6,002 bases of DNA, taken from contig CAYRLB010000136.1 in NCBI GenBank assembly GCA_964424945.1, positions 1 through 6,002 on the forward strand. Direction: 5' to 3'. Positions 1 to 5,962 of this stretch are shown piece after piece. The first letter of the stretch is position 1. Every line of letters starts with the position of its first letter. The DNA is from WHSP01 sp964424945 (lineage in GTDB: Bacteria > Gemmatimonadota > Gemmatimonadetes > Longimicrobiales > Longimicrobiaceae). The position numbers were made by a program, and so were the translations under genes. Under the pieces are notes generated by a model. It had not been told where the DNA came from. It did no database searches and saw nothing but the letters and a program-made list of their open reading frames with translations.

Positions 1-421
1 TATCGGGGAGCACCGCGCGGAAGCTCTCGATCGCGTGGATGTAGACCGGGTTGTGCAGTGGCGCGACGACCTCGTTGTAGTCGGCCATCGCGGCGACCAC
101 ATCATCCCCGAGGTACTGACAGCCGGTGATCCCATTGGCGTACACCGTCTTGAAGCCGACGGCCGAGACCTCCGCGAGGTCGGTGAGGGCGCCATTCTCC
201 GGATCGGTGAGCTTCTCCAGAACGAAGCGGATGGCCGTCTCGCGGTCCGGAATCGGAATGACGGCCTGATGGGCGACGCCATTCCGGTCGGTCCACTCGA
301 CCGGCGCTTCCATCTCTCCAACGCGCTCGACACGTATGCGGGCGAGCTCCTTCTCGGAGGGCATCTCGAGAAGCTGACACTTCATCGAGGAGCTGCCGGG
401 ATTCGCGATCAGAATCTTCAT
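1..421 (-). CDS. Acetate kinase-family protein, second tandem copy (N-terminal 140 residues only)
   Basis: This is the 5' part of a gene that runs off the left edge of the window. It starts at the ATG read from 421; an in-frame TAG three codons upstream (428-430) rules out a longer start. The protein opens with MKILIANPGSSSMK, the N-terminal phosphate-binding signature of acetate/propionate kinases (ASKHA fold). It also has the PLHNP motif, whose His is at residue 123. By hand, its first ~139 residues align without gaps to the upstream copy at about 72% identity. The expected GHRVVHGG segment reads GFKTVYANG, so the catalytic Arg91 is Lys, as in the other copy. The family transfers phosphate between an acyl phosphate and ADP. 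No convincing ribosome binding site precedes the start. The substrate cannot be told from sequence. The visible part is intact, but the hidden C-terminal part could be truncated. Confidence 0.88.
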   Translation of the reverse strand, partial: MKILIANPGSSSMKCQLLEMPSEKELARIRVERVGEMEAPVEWTDRNGVAHQAVIPIPDRETAIRFVLEKLTDPENGALTDLAEVSAVGFKTVYANGITGCQYLGDDVVAAMADYNEVVAPLHNPVYIHAIESFRAVLPD

Positions 422-610
422 GTGGTGCTATTGCAGAATGTTGACAAAGGTACGGCGATGTTCGGTTCGCGCGTCACCGGTTCTTCAGAGCGTTCATCCG
501 CCATCGCCTCGCCTATCCTGCGCGGCGCATCGCGAACCGTCGCAACCTTCCCTTCTCCAGGTGGATCAGAGCGGTTCAGATGCCCCCGTCCGGCAGCCGT
601 GCGCGATCGT

Positions 611-1885
611 TCATGCGGTCGGTATCGGCTCTGACGGAATGGTCTCGAAGAGGGGCGTCCCGGCAAGCCAGTTCGGTGCGGCCGAACGGCCGGACAGCAG
701 CTTGTACGCCTCGCGGGCGACGACGACCTCCTCATTCGTGGGGACGACCCACACCTGCACGGGGGAGTCATCCGTCGAGATCCGCCCTTCGCGCTGAACG
801 CACGCGGCATTTCGCTCCTCATCGACCACGATCCCCAGCTCCTCGAGCCCTGACAGCAGGCGCCTGCGCATCCCCACGCCCGCTTCCCCGGTGCCGCCTG
901 CGAGCGATATGGCATCGAGTCCGCCCATTACCAGACGATACGACCCAATGTATCGCCGCACTGCGTAGATGTACGCATCGATGGCGAGCTGCGCCCGCGC
1001 GTGTCCCCTCTCCGCCGCCTCCTCCAGGTCCCGAAAGTCGAAGCCGATCCCCGAAATCCCCGACAGTCCACCCTCCGACATCATGCGGTCGACCACCTCA
1101 TCCGTACTTCCTTCACCGCGCGCGACGAGGAAGGGGATGATGAAGGGGTCCATGTCCGACGCCCTCACCGAGAAGGGAACGCCGCACTGGAGGGTGAACC
1201 CGCCCGTACCCTCGACGCAGACGCCACCCTGGAAGGCCATCAGCGTCGAGCTCCCGCCCAGGTGGCAGGTGATGAAGCGCAGGCTCCGCGGATCGCGCTC
1301 GAGCAGCGTGGGCAGACGCTGGCTGACGAAATGGTGGCTGGCCCCATGGAAGATGTGCCGACGGATCCGGTGTTTGAGCGTCCAGTCCCACGGGATCGGA
1401 TAGACGGTCGCATGGTCAGGCAGGCTGTCGAAAGGGAAGTTCTCGAACAGCCCGACCATGGGGGTGGTCGGCAGGACGGTCCGGAAGCTCTCGATCGCCT
1501 GAATGTAGACCGGGTTGTGAAGCGGCGCGACGACGTGGTTGTAGTCGGCCATTGCGGCGAGAACCCCGTCGTCCAGGTACTGGCACCCTGTGACGCCATT
1601 CGCGTAGACCGTCTTGAAGCCGACCGCAGCCACCTCGCTGAGGGAGTCGACGACGCCGCCCTCGGGCGCGGTCAGACGGTCGAGGGTGAAGCGGATCGCC
1701 GCCTCACGGTCGGGGATCGGAACAACTTCACGATGGGTGACGCCGTCCCGGCCCGACCATTCCACCGGCGCGGCGGAACTTCCCACCCGCTCGATGCGGA
1801 CGTGCCCCAGTCGCTGCTCGGCCGGCATGTCGAGCAGCTGGGTCTTCATAGACGAGCTGCCGGGGTTCGCTATGAGGATCTTCAT
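611..1885 (-). CDS. Divergent acetate/propionate kinase-family protein, complete copy
   Basis: This 424-residue protein belongs to the acetate kinase family (usually about 400 residues) and presumably makes ATP from an acyl phosphate in the cytoplasm. In order it shows the N-terminal NPGSSSMK loop (7-14), PLHNP with His123, FHGASH with His180, a phosphate loop CHLGGSS with His208, VRASDMDP with Arg241, an adenosine-type loop AGGTGEAG (329-336), and VPTNEE with Glu385 near the C terminus. Numbering matches Methanosarcina acetate kinase almost exactly. Three positions deviate: Arg91 is Lys (in GFKTVYANG), Asp148 is Glu (LFENF in place of VFDTAF), and HLGNGSS has lost its Asn. About 25 C-terminal residues follow the usual end. 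The start at 1885 is chosen because the family begins MKILIANPGSS; an upstream in-frame ATG at 1963 would add 26 unrelated residues inside pta. It lies 16 bases after pta, so the two are probably cotranscribed. Family assignment is firm; acetate as substrate is not. Confidence 0.9.
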   Translation of the reverse strand: MKILIANPGSSSMKTQLLDMPAEQRLGHVRIERVGSSAAPVEWSGRDGVTHREVVPIPDREAAIRFTLDRLTAPEGGVVDSLSEVAAVGFKTVYANGVTGCQYLDDGVLAAMADYNHVVAPLHNPVYIQAIESFRTVLPTTPMVGLFENFPFDSLPDHATVYPIPWDWTLKHRIRRHIFHGASHHFVSQRLPTLLERDPRSLRFITCHLGGSSTLMAFQGGVCVEGTGGFTLQCGVPFSVRASDMDPFIIPFLVARGEGSTDEVVDRMMSEGGLSGISGIGFDFRDLEEAAERGHARAQLAIDAYIYAVRRYIGSYRLVMGGLDAISLAGGTGEAGVGMRRRLLSGLEELGIVVDEERNAACVQREGRISTDDSPVQVWVVPTNEEVVVAREAYKLLSGRSAAPNWLAGTPLFETIPSEPIPTA

Positions 1886-1901
1886 CGTCCGCCGGTCGTT
1901 C

Positions 1902-2912
1902 TCAGGAGGGGATCTGCGCTCCAACGTACGCGATGTACGGCACCAGCTCGGCCGTGGTCGCACCCCGCGAGTGGTCCCCGACGACCCCGTTCAACCCGAG
2001 GAATGTGGCGCCGACAAATGTCGCTCCACCCATCATCATCAGCGACTTGATCGCGATGTTGCCCGCTTCGAGGCTCGGCCAGATGAGGACATTGGCGCGC
2101 CCGGCGACTTCCGAAGGACGCTTGATCTTCTTCGCGGCGACGTGAGGGAGGATCGCAGCGTCGATCTGGAACTCCCCGTCGATGAGCAGGTCCGGCCTGC
2201 GTTCCTGCGCGATGCGCAGCGCCTCCACGACCTTGTCGACCGCCTCGTGCTTCGCGCTCCCGAGGGTCGAGAAGGTGAGCATCGCCACGCGCGGCTCCTC
2301 GGGCGCCAGCAGGGGGCGGGCAGCGTCCGCGGCCAGGATCGCGATCTCGGCGAGCTGCGCTGAGGTCGGAGTCGGAAGAATCGTCCCGTCGGCGGTGACG
2401 TAGACGAGGTTGTCGCCGATCGGCGTGTGGTCGAAGGCAGCGACAGCCGCAGCGGTCATCGTGGTGACACCCGGCTTCAGCCCCAGAATCTTGATCGCCG
2501 GGCGCGCCATGTCGCTCGTGGAGTAGTGAACGCCGGAACAGACGGCGTCGACCATCCCGCGGCGGTGGAGCATACACGCGAGATACGCCGGATCGCGCAT
2601 CGTGGTGGCGATCTGCTCGTCGCTCAGCCCCTCCTTGGCGCGAAGCCGTCCATACTCCTGGCAGAAGTCCGGGAAGGCATCCAGCTCGTCGGGATCGATG
2701 ATCTCGATGCCGTGGAGGTCCACTCCGGCACGCTCCGCGGTCTCGATGCACGTCGCACGCGGCCCGACGATGACGGTGTCCAGCCACCCCTGGCGGTGGA
2801 CCTCGCCGGTCGCCCACATGACGCGGTCGTCGAAGGCTGCATCGGGTATCGCGACGCGACCATGAACCTGCTTCGCCTTCTCAATGAGCTGCTCGATGAA
2901 TGGATGGGCCAT
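1902..2912 (-). CDS. pta: Phosphate acetyl/acyltransferase (PTA_PTB family)
   Basis: This 336-residue protein is a single-domain phosphate acyltransferase, converting acyl-CoA and phosphate into acyl phosphate and CoA in the cytoplasm. Family motifs are clear: CSGVHYSTSDMARPAI (125-140) matches the SGAVHSTADTVRPAL segment of Pta, followed by KPGV, then ADGTILPTPT (174-183), a STLGSAKH stretch (215-222), GEFQIDAA, EVAGRANVLIWP (268-279), LEAGNIA, and GLNGVVGDHSRG (306-317) with the Ser315-Arg316 pair of the active-site loop. The length fits the short Pta type without the N-terminal DRTGG-like domain of enterobacterial Pta. The start at 2912 follows an AGGGAG sequence (2917-2922) with a 4-base spacer. 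The reading frame stays open to 3086, but those 58 extra residues look like non-coding translation. The kinase gene follows after 16 bases, so acyl phosphate probably passes to it. Acetyl-CoA is the likely but unproven substrate; phosphate butyryltransferases are in the same family. Confidence 0.9.
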   Translation of the reverse strand: MAHPFIEQLIEKAKQVHGRVAIPDAAFDDRVMWATGEVHRQGWLDTVIVGPRATCIETAERAGVDLHGIEIIDPDELDAFPDFCQEYGRLRAKEGLSDEQIATTMRDPAYLACMLHRRGMVDAVCSGVHYSTSDMARPAIKILGLKPGVTTMTAAAVAAFDHTPIGDNLVYVTADGTILPTPTSAQLAEIAILAADAARPLLAPEEPRVAMLTFSTLGSAKHEAVDKVVEALRIAQERRPDLLIDGEFQIDAAILPHVAAKKIKRPSEVAGRANVLIWPSLEAGNIAIKSLMMMGGATFVGATFLGLNGVVGDHSRGATTAELVPYIAYVGAQIPS

Positions 2913-3077
2913 GCTTCTCCCTGGACGAAGCCTTCGACGGACTTCGTGATTGAGTTTCCGGAACGCACCGTGGCGGGTGAGGTCGGGAAGGTAGGCACCC
3001 GCCCGCTCGGCCGGCAAGCGCCCGCCCCTCCCGCATGAATGGTAGAGGCGCTTCCGGGAATGGAGGGTGTAAAACGT

Positions 3078-3091
3078 TGCGAACAATCGCA
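3078..3091. other. Short inverted repeat upstream of pta
   Basis: The sequence TGCGAACAATCGCA has two perfect 5-base arms around a 4-base centre. It lies in the 264-base gap upstream of pta, 166 bases from its start codon. It could be a protein-binding site or a small hairpin in the leader, but a match this short can occur by chance. I found no clear -35/-10 pair beside it on the minus strand. Confidence 0.2.
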
Positions 3092-3119
3092 GGAGGCGAT
3101 GCGGCTGGCGGCCCCGAAT

Positions 3120-3174
3120 CCGGCAGCCCCGGACGGCAGCGCGGACCCGGCAGCACCGACCCGGCAGCGCGGAC
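3120..3174. repeat. Four imperfect direct repeats of about 14 bp
   Basis: Four back-to-back units follow the consensus CCGGCAGCGCGGAC: 3120-3134 (15 bases), 3135-3146 (12 bases, missing the leading CC), 3147-3160 and 3161-3174. The last unit is exactly the consensus. A weaker related stretch, GGCGGCCCCGAAT, precedes them. The array lies just downstream of the stop codon of the CBS-domain gene and upstream of pta, so it sits between two minus-strand transcription units. Units are contiguous with no spacers, so this is not CRISPR. A slipped-strand tandem duplication is the simplest explanation. Confidence 0.65.
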
Positions 3175-3176
3175 TT

Positions 3177-4484
3177 CTAGGAGTCGGTACGCATCGCGCC
3201 GGCTGTCGGCTCGCCATCGTCCACGGATCCGGACGCTCCACCTGCCTCCTCCCCCACCGGAACACCCCTCGTCAGTCGCGCCTGAAGAACCTGCGTCTCG
3301 CTCGAGGCGACGACGGTGATGGTCACGCCCTCCCGCTCCACCCGCTCCCCGGGCGGGGGCACGTGCCCGACCTCGTCGAGGAGATAGCCGTTGAGGGAGC
3401 GATGCTCGAGCTGCGGGAAGTTCGTCCCGAAGAAGTGGTTGATCTCCCTCAGATCCGTCGCGCCCTCGACGAGGATCTCGTCGCGCGAGAGGCGGATCAC
3501 AGGCTGGTAATCGAGATCCGTCTCATCATTGATCTCGCCGACCAGTTCCTCGAGAATGTCCTCGAGCGTCACCAGCCCGTCCGTGCCGCCATACTCATCG
3601 ATCACGATGCCCATGTGGATGCGCCGCGTCTGGAAGTCGCTTAGCAGCCGGGTCAGCGGAATCGAACCGGGGACGAAGAAGGGCTCCCGGGCAAGGTCGG
3701 CGAGAGGAACGTCGCGATGTCCGCTCACCAGCGCCTGATACGCATCTCTCGTATAGAGGATGCCGACGATGTCATCCACCGAATCGCGGTAGATGGGCAC
3801 GCGCGAAAAGCGGAGCAGGGGCAGTTCGCTGATGATCGCCGACAGCGGCCTGTCGGCGGGCCAGGCGAGAATGTCGACGCGCGGCGTCATGATATCCCAG
3901 GCCCGGGATTCGTCGAGCCGGAAGGCGCGCTCTATGATGCGCCGTTCCTGCTCATTCACCATCTCCCCATTCCCGATCGCGGTCATCTCACGCATCTCCC
4001 CCTCCGTGACCCCGACCTGCCCCTCCTTCCGGCTCCGGTTGCTGAACCACTTCGTCAGCCATTCCAGGGGGATCACGAGCGGCGCGAGGATACGGCTCAG
4101 CAGAAGGACCGGCCCGGCAACGCGCAGTGCCACCCGCTCCGTGCTCCCCATCGCCAGCCCCTTCGGCGTGATCTCGCCGAATACCAGAACCAGGAAGACG
4201 ACGAGCCCCGCGGCCCAGGCGATCCCTGGATCCCCATAGGTACGCAGCGCAACCGATGTGGTCAGCACCGCCGCTACGACGTTTGCGGAGATGGTCACCA
4301 GCAATATCGTCGCGAGAAGGCGCTCGGGGCGGTTCTTCAGGCGCTGAAGGGCCGATGATCCCGGCCGCTGCTCGTCGACGAGCGCGCGAACCCGCGAGTC
4401 AGTGATCGAGAAGAGGGCGATCTCCGATCCTGAAAAGAACGCGGAGAGGAGGATGAGGATGGGAAGGAAGGCGAGTTCCAGCAT
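3177..4484 (-). CDS. CNNM/CBS-domain membrane protein of the CorC/HlyC (hemolysin C) family
   Basis: This 435-residue inner-membrane protein has the standard three-part layout. An N-terminal CNNM (DUF21) region has hydrophobic segments near 1-20, 58-80, 87-107 and 121-143 and the family motifs FFSGSEIALFS (17-27) and FGEITPKG (102-109). A tandem CBS pair follows (about 195-320), including DIMTPRVD (197-204), FSRVPIY (226-232) and IDEYGGTDGLVTLEDILEE (295-313). A CorC/HlyC C-terminal domain (about 328-405) contains LNGYLLDEVGHVPPPGE (364-380). Relatives are linked to magnesium or cobalt transport and resistance; the hemolysin label is historical. CBS pairs often bind adenine nucleotides, so nucleotide-sensing regulation is plausible. 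The start at 4484 is fixed by GAGGTG (4490-4495) five bases upstream; the in-frame ATG at 4517 adds 11 uncharacteristic residues. The last ~25 residues are Gly/Glu/Asp-rich and probably disordered. It appears to be transcribed alone or after the lipoprotein gene. Confidence 0.9.
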   Translation of the reverse strand: MLELAFLPILILLSAFFSGSEIALFSITDSRVRALVDEQRPGSSALQRLKNRPERLLATILLVTISANVVAAVLTTSVALRTYGDPGIAWAAGLVVFLVLVFGEITPKGLAMGSTERVALRVAGPVLLLSRILAPLVIPLEWLTKWFSNRSRKEGQVGVTEGEMREMTAIGNGEMVNEQERRIIERAFRLDESRAWDIMTPRVDILAWPADRPLSAIISELPLLRFSRVPIYRDSVDDIVGILYTRDAYQALVSGHRDVPLADLAREPFFVPGSIPLTRLLSDFQTRRIHMGIVIDEYGGTDGLVTLEDILEELVGEINDETDLDYQPVIRLSRDEILVEGATDLREINHFFGTNFPQLEHRSLNGYLLDEVGHVPPPGERVEREGVTITVVASSETQVLQARLTRGVPVGEEAGGASGSVDDGEPTAGAMRTDS

Positions 4485-4581
4485 CAGGGCACCTCGCGAG
4501 GGGATCCGAGGCACCACTCCATCAATCGTCTACTTGGACCGTTGTCCACTTCCTATGATCCTGGTAAGCCGTACATATGGT

Positions 4582-4616
4582 CGCGTCTGCCCCGGATTCT
4601 GGCAGGGACAGACGCG
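4582..4616 (-). terminator. Hairpin downstream of the lipoprotein gene, possible terminator
   Basis: The arms CGCGTCTG (4582-4589) and CAGACGCG (4609-4616) pair perfectly over 8 bases. After one mismatch, CCC/GGG extends the stem by 3 pairs around an 11-base loop. It begins about 38 bases after the stop codon of the minus-strand lipoprotein gene and lies well upstream of the CBS-domain gene. No T-run follows on either strand, so it is not a classical intrinsic terminator. It may act with Rho or protect the 3' end of the mRNA. Confidence 0.45.
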
Positions 4617-4653
4617 CTTCTCAGCAGAACATCGGCGGAGGGACGATGCATCT

Positions 4654-5097
4654 TCAGCGCAGATCGAAGCGCGTCGCCTGCTCCACCGGGTGATTGCGGG
4701 CGACGAGTCGCCCAACGGCCACAAAGTTGCCGCGCAGATCGGCGGGTGGGTTCCACTCCGCCTCGTACCGGGCCGATTCGCCCGCCGCGAGAAGCTCGGT
4801 CCGCTCGGCCTGGGTGAACATCTGATCGGCGGACCAGCGCCAGATCTCGCGGGCGTCCTCCCCCGATACGACGAAGTCGAAGGATTGACCGGAGCCGAAC
4901 TCGAGGTGCACCGCAGCCGTATCGATGTTCGTGACCTGGAGAACGAAGTTAACGCGTTCTGTCTCCGTGTACACCTGTATCGACGGGAGAAGCGGCGAAT
5001 CGCCCGAAGTTGACCCCCCGGGGACCGAGTGGACGCAACCGGCAGTCAGCAGGAGCAGGAGAAGGTGCGAGAGCCGCACCCCGGGTCGAATCTTCAT
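4654..5097 (-). CDS. Small lipoprotein with BsuPI-like domain
   Basis: This 147-residue protein is predicted to be exported and lipid-anchored. It has a basic N terminus (MKIRPGVRLS), a hydrophobic core rich in Leu (11-17), and a lipobox LTAGC with the acylated Cys at residue 21; Thr at the -3 position is slightly unusual. A low-complexity linker of about 20 residues follows. Then comes a beta-rich domain (about 41-145) resembling the BsuPI intracellular proteinase inhibitor family: FVLQVTN (51-57), the FGSGQSFDFVV stretch (67-77), EIWRWSADQMFTQ (84-96) and AAGESARYEAEW (104-115). That similarity is recalled from the family pattern. Most members are uncharacterised, so protease inhibition should not be assumed. 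The start could also be the ATG at 5103 or 5136; none has a good ribosome binding site, and 5097 gives the most typical signal peptide. It is divergent from the ATP synthase operon. Confidence 0.75.
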   Translation of the reverse strand: MKIRPGVRLSHLLLLLLTAGCVHSVPGGSTSGDSPLLPSIQVYTETERVNFVLQVTNIDTAAVHLEFGSGQSFDFVVSGEDAREIWRWSADQMFTQAERTELLAAGESARYEAEWNPPADLRGNFVAVGRLVARNHPVEQATRFDLR

Positions 5098-5239
5098 GGG
5101 CATTCTGGTAGCCGGCAGACGCACGGGAACGGGCAAGCGATCCGCTGGATTCGGATGTAGATAGGCGCGAGGGCAAGTTCGGGACCGAGGGGGCCGGAAA
5201 TCGGGCAGGAACCCAGATGGAACGCCGCTTTCAGGGAGC

Positions 5240-5268
5240 TTGCGAAAAATTTCACAAGCCCCTATATT
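5240..5268 (+). promoter_or_regulatory. Sigma-70-type promoter of the atp operon
   Basis: A -35 box TTGCGA (5240-5245, 4 of 6 to consensus) is followed by exactly 17 bases and a -10 box TATATT (5263-5268, 5 of 6 to consensus). It sits in a local A/T-rich patch within an otherwise GC-rich intergenic region. Transcription would start near 5275, leaving a leader of roughly 30 bases before atpZ. It also argues against in-frame ATGs at 5217 and 5240, which would lie upstream of the transcript. Confidence 0.7.
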
Positions 5269-5303
5269 GCCCGTCTCGCGACCCTGGTGCAGAGGAGCCT
5301 CGC

Positions 5304-5564
5304 ATGGTCAGTGCCGGTTCGCAAGGAGAGAGGCCTTCCGACGGGTCTCCGCCGGCTGCGGAGGTGATGGGAGTGGGGCTGCAGTTCGCAGTCGCGATCA
5401 TCGCCTTCCTCTTCATCGGGCGTTGGCTCGATGACCGGTTCGGGACCTCGCCCTGGCTGCTGATTCTCGGCGTGATGCTGGGTGCGGCGGGTGGCTTCTA
5501 TTCGATGTATCGGCGCCTGGTGGTTCAGCCGCGAGAGCGCCAGAACAGGGAGCGGGAGGGATGA
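5304..5564 (+). CDS. atpZ: AtpZ/AtpI-family ATP synthase accessory protein
   Basis: This 86-residue protein has two membrane segments (about 22-38 and 50-70) joined by a short loop containing IGRWLDDRFGTSP (38-50), followed by a Gly-rich second helix (GVMLGAAGGFYSMYRR, 56-71). This is the pattern of the AtpZ/AtpI family (ATPase_gene1), small proteins encoded first in many F-type ATP synthase operons. They have been linked to assembly of the rotor ring and to Mg2+ or Ca2+ uptake. The N-terminal 20 residues are polar and the C terminus is highly charged, both probably cytoplasmic. The start is set by AGAGGAG (5291-5297), six bases upstream of the ATG, and by the promoter at 5240-5268. Its stop overlaps the next start (ATGA, 5561-5564), suggesting translational coupling. 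Confidence 0.85.
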   Translation: MVSAGSQGERPSDGSPPAAEVMGVGLQFAVAIIAFLFIGRWLDDRFGTSPWLLILGVMLGAAGGFYSMYRRLVVQPRERQNREREG

Positions 5565-5962
5565 GGCGCGTCCGGGTGGAGTTCACGGTAGTGCTTCTTC
5601 TGCTGGCGGTGGTTATTGGCGGCGGTGCGACGCTGATCTTCGGGTCGCATCTGTCGGACGGGATCTGGGCCGGAACCGCGGCCGGGTCATTGGTCCAGCT
5701 GCTGATCTTTCACGCCATGCTGGTGCCGGCCGGGCCGCAGAGGATCATGCTGGCGCACCTTTCCGGGGTGCTGGTCCGCTTCCTTTCGGTCGGTCTGATG
5801 GCTTTTCTGATCATTCCGGCGGCGGGTCTGCCGGAGGCGGCAACGCTTCTTTCGATGGTCGGGTGTCTGTTTCTGATCACGATGATCGAGGCGGTTTTTC
5901 TGAAGCGCGGGCACGCGATGGCGCAGGGCGCCGACGCTACAACGATACAGACTGAACTCTGA
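5561..5962 (+). CDS. Four-helix membrane protein in the atpI position of the ATP synthase operon
   Basis: This 133-residue protein is almost entirely hydrophobic, with four predicted membrane helices (about 8-28, 35-55, 66-88 and 93-114) and a short polar C-terminal tail. Its size, topology and place between atpZ and the next gene fit the ATP synthase subunit I (AtpI) type, which assists assembly of the c-ring. I do not see a distinctive sequence motif that proves this, so the assignment rests on topology and position. Charged or polar residues inside the membrane region include Arg73 (LVRFLSVG) and Glu110 (MIEAVFLKR). AGGGAG at 5547-5552 is a plausible ribosome binding site, and the ATG overlaps the stop of atpZ. 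Its own stop overlaps the next ATG (TGATG at 5960-5964), so all three genes are likely one coupled transcript. Confidence 0.75.
   Translation: MRRVRVEFTVVLLLLAVVIGGGATLIFGSHLSDGIWAGTAAGSLVQLLIFHAMLVPAGPQRIMLAHLSGVLVRFLSVGLMAFLIIPAAGLPEAATLLSMVGCLFLITMIEAVFLKRGHAMAQGADATTIQTEL

Noticed and set aside
422..490. Promoter for the second kinase copy using the TTGTCA box on the minus strand
   Set aside because: The TTGTCA hexamer is a good -35 match, but no -10 match is found at 16-18 bases, where the sequence already reaches the start codon.
611..1885. Butyrate kinase in place of an acetate kinase-type enzyme
   Set aside because: The motif order and numbering (His123, His180, His208, Arg241, VPTNEE) follow acetate/propionate kinase, although substrate cannot be read from sequence and Pta-type partners occur with both.
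1001..2050. A 349-codon open frame on the plus strand
   Set aside because: It lies opposite the kinase gene and the end of pta, which have clear family motifs. Its translation is rich in Arg, Asp and Val, as expected for an antisense shadow in high-GC DNA. A similar shadow at 35-634 opposite the second kinase copy arises because the two genes are paralogues.
1882..2817. A 311-codon open frame on the minus strand overlapping pta
   Set aside because: It is in a different frame of the same strand as pta and its translation is Arg/Gly/Ala-rich without family motifs, while the pta frame carries the full set.
2913..3086. N-terminal extension of pta to the ATG at 3086
   Set aside because: The 58 extra residues show no resemblance to the family, which begins close to the MAHPFIEQL start, and AGGGAG precedes the ATG at 2912.
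3120..3174. CRISPR-like array
   Set aside because: The units are contiguous and imperfect with no spacers, only 12-15 bases long, and no cas gene is nearby.
5217..5303. Earlier starts for atpZ at 5217
   Set aside because: This ATG lies upstream of the predicted transcription start near 5275, and the ATG at 5304 has a good ribosome binding site.
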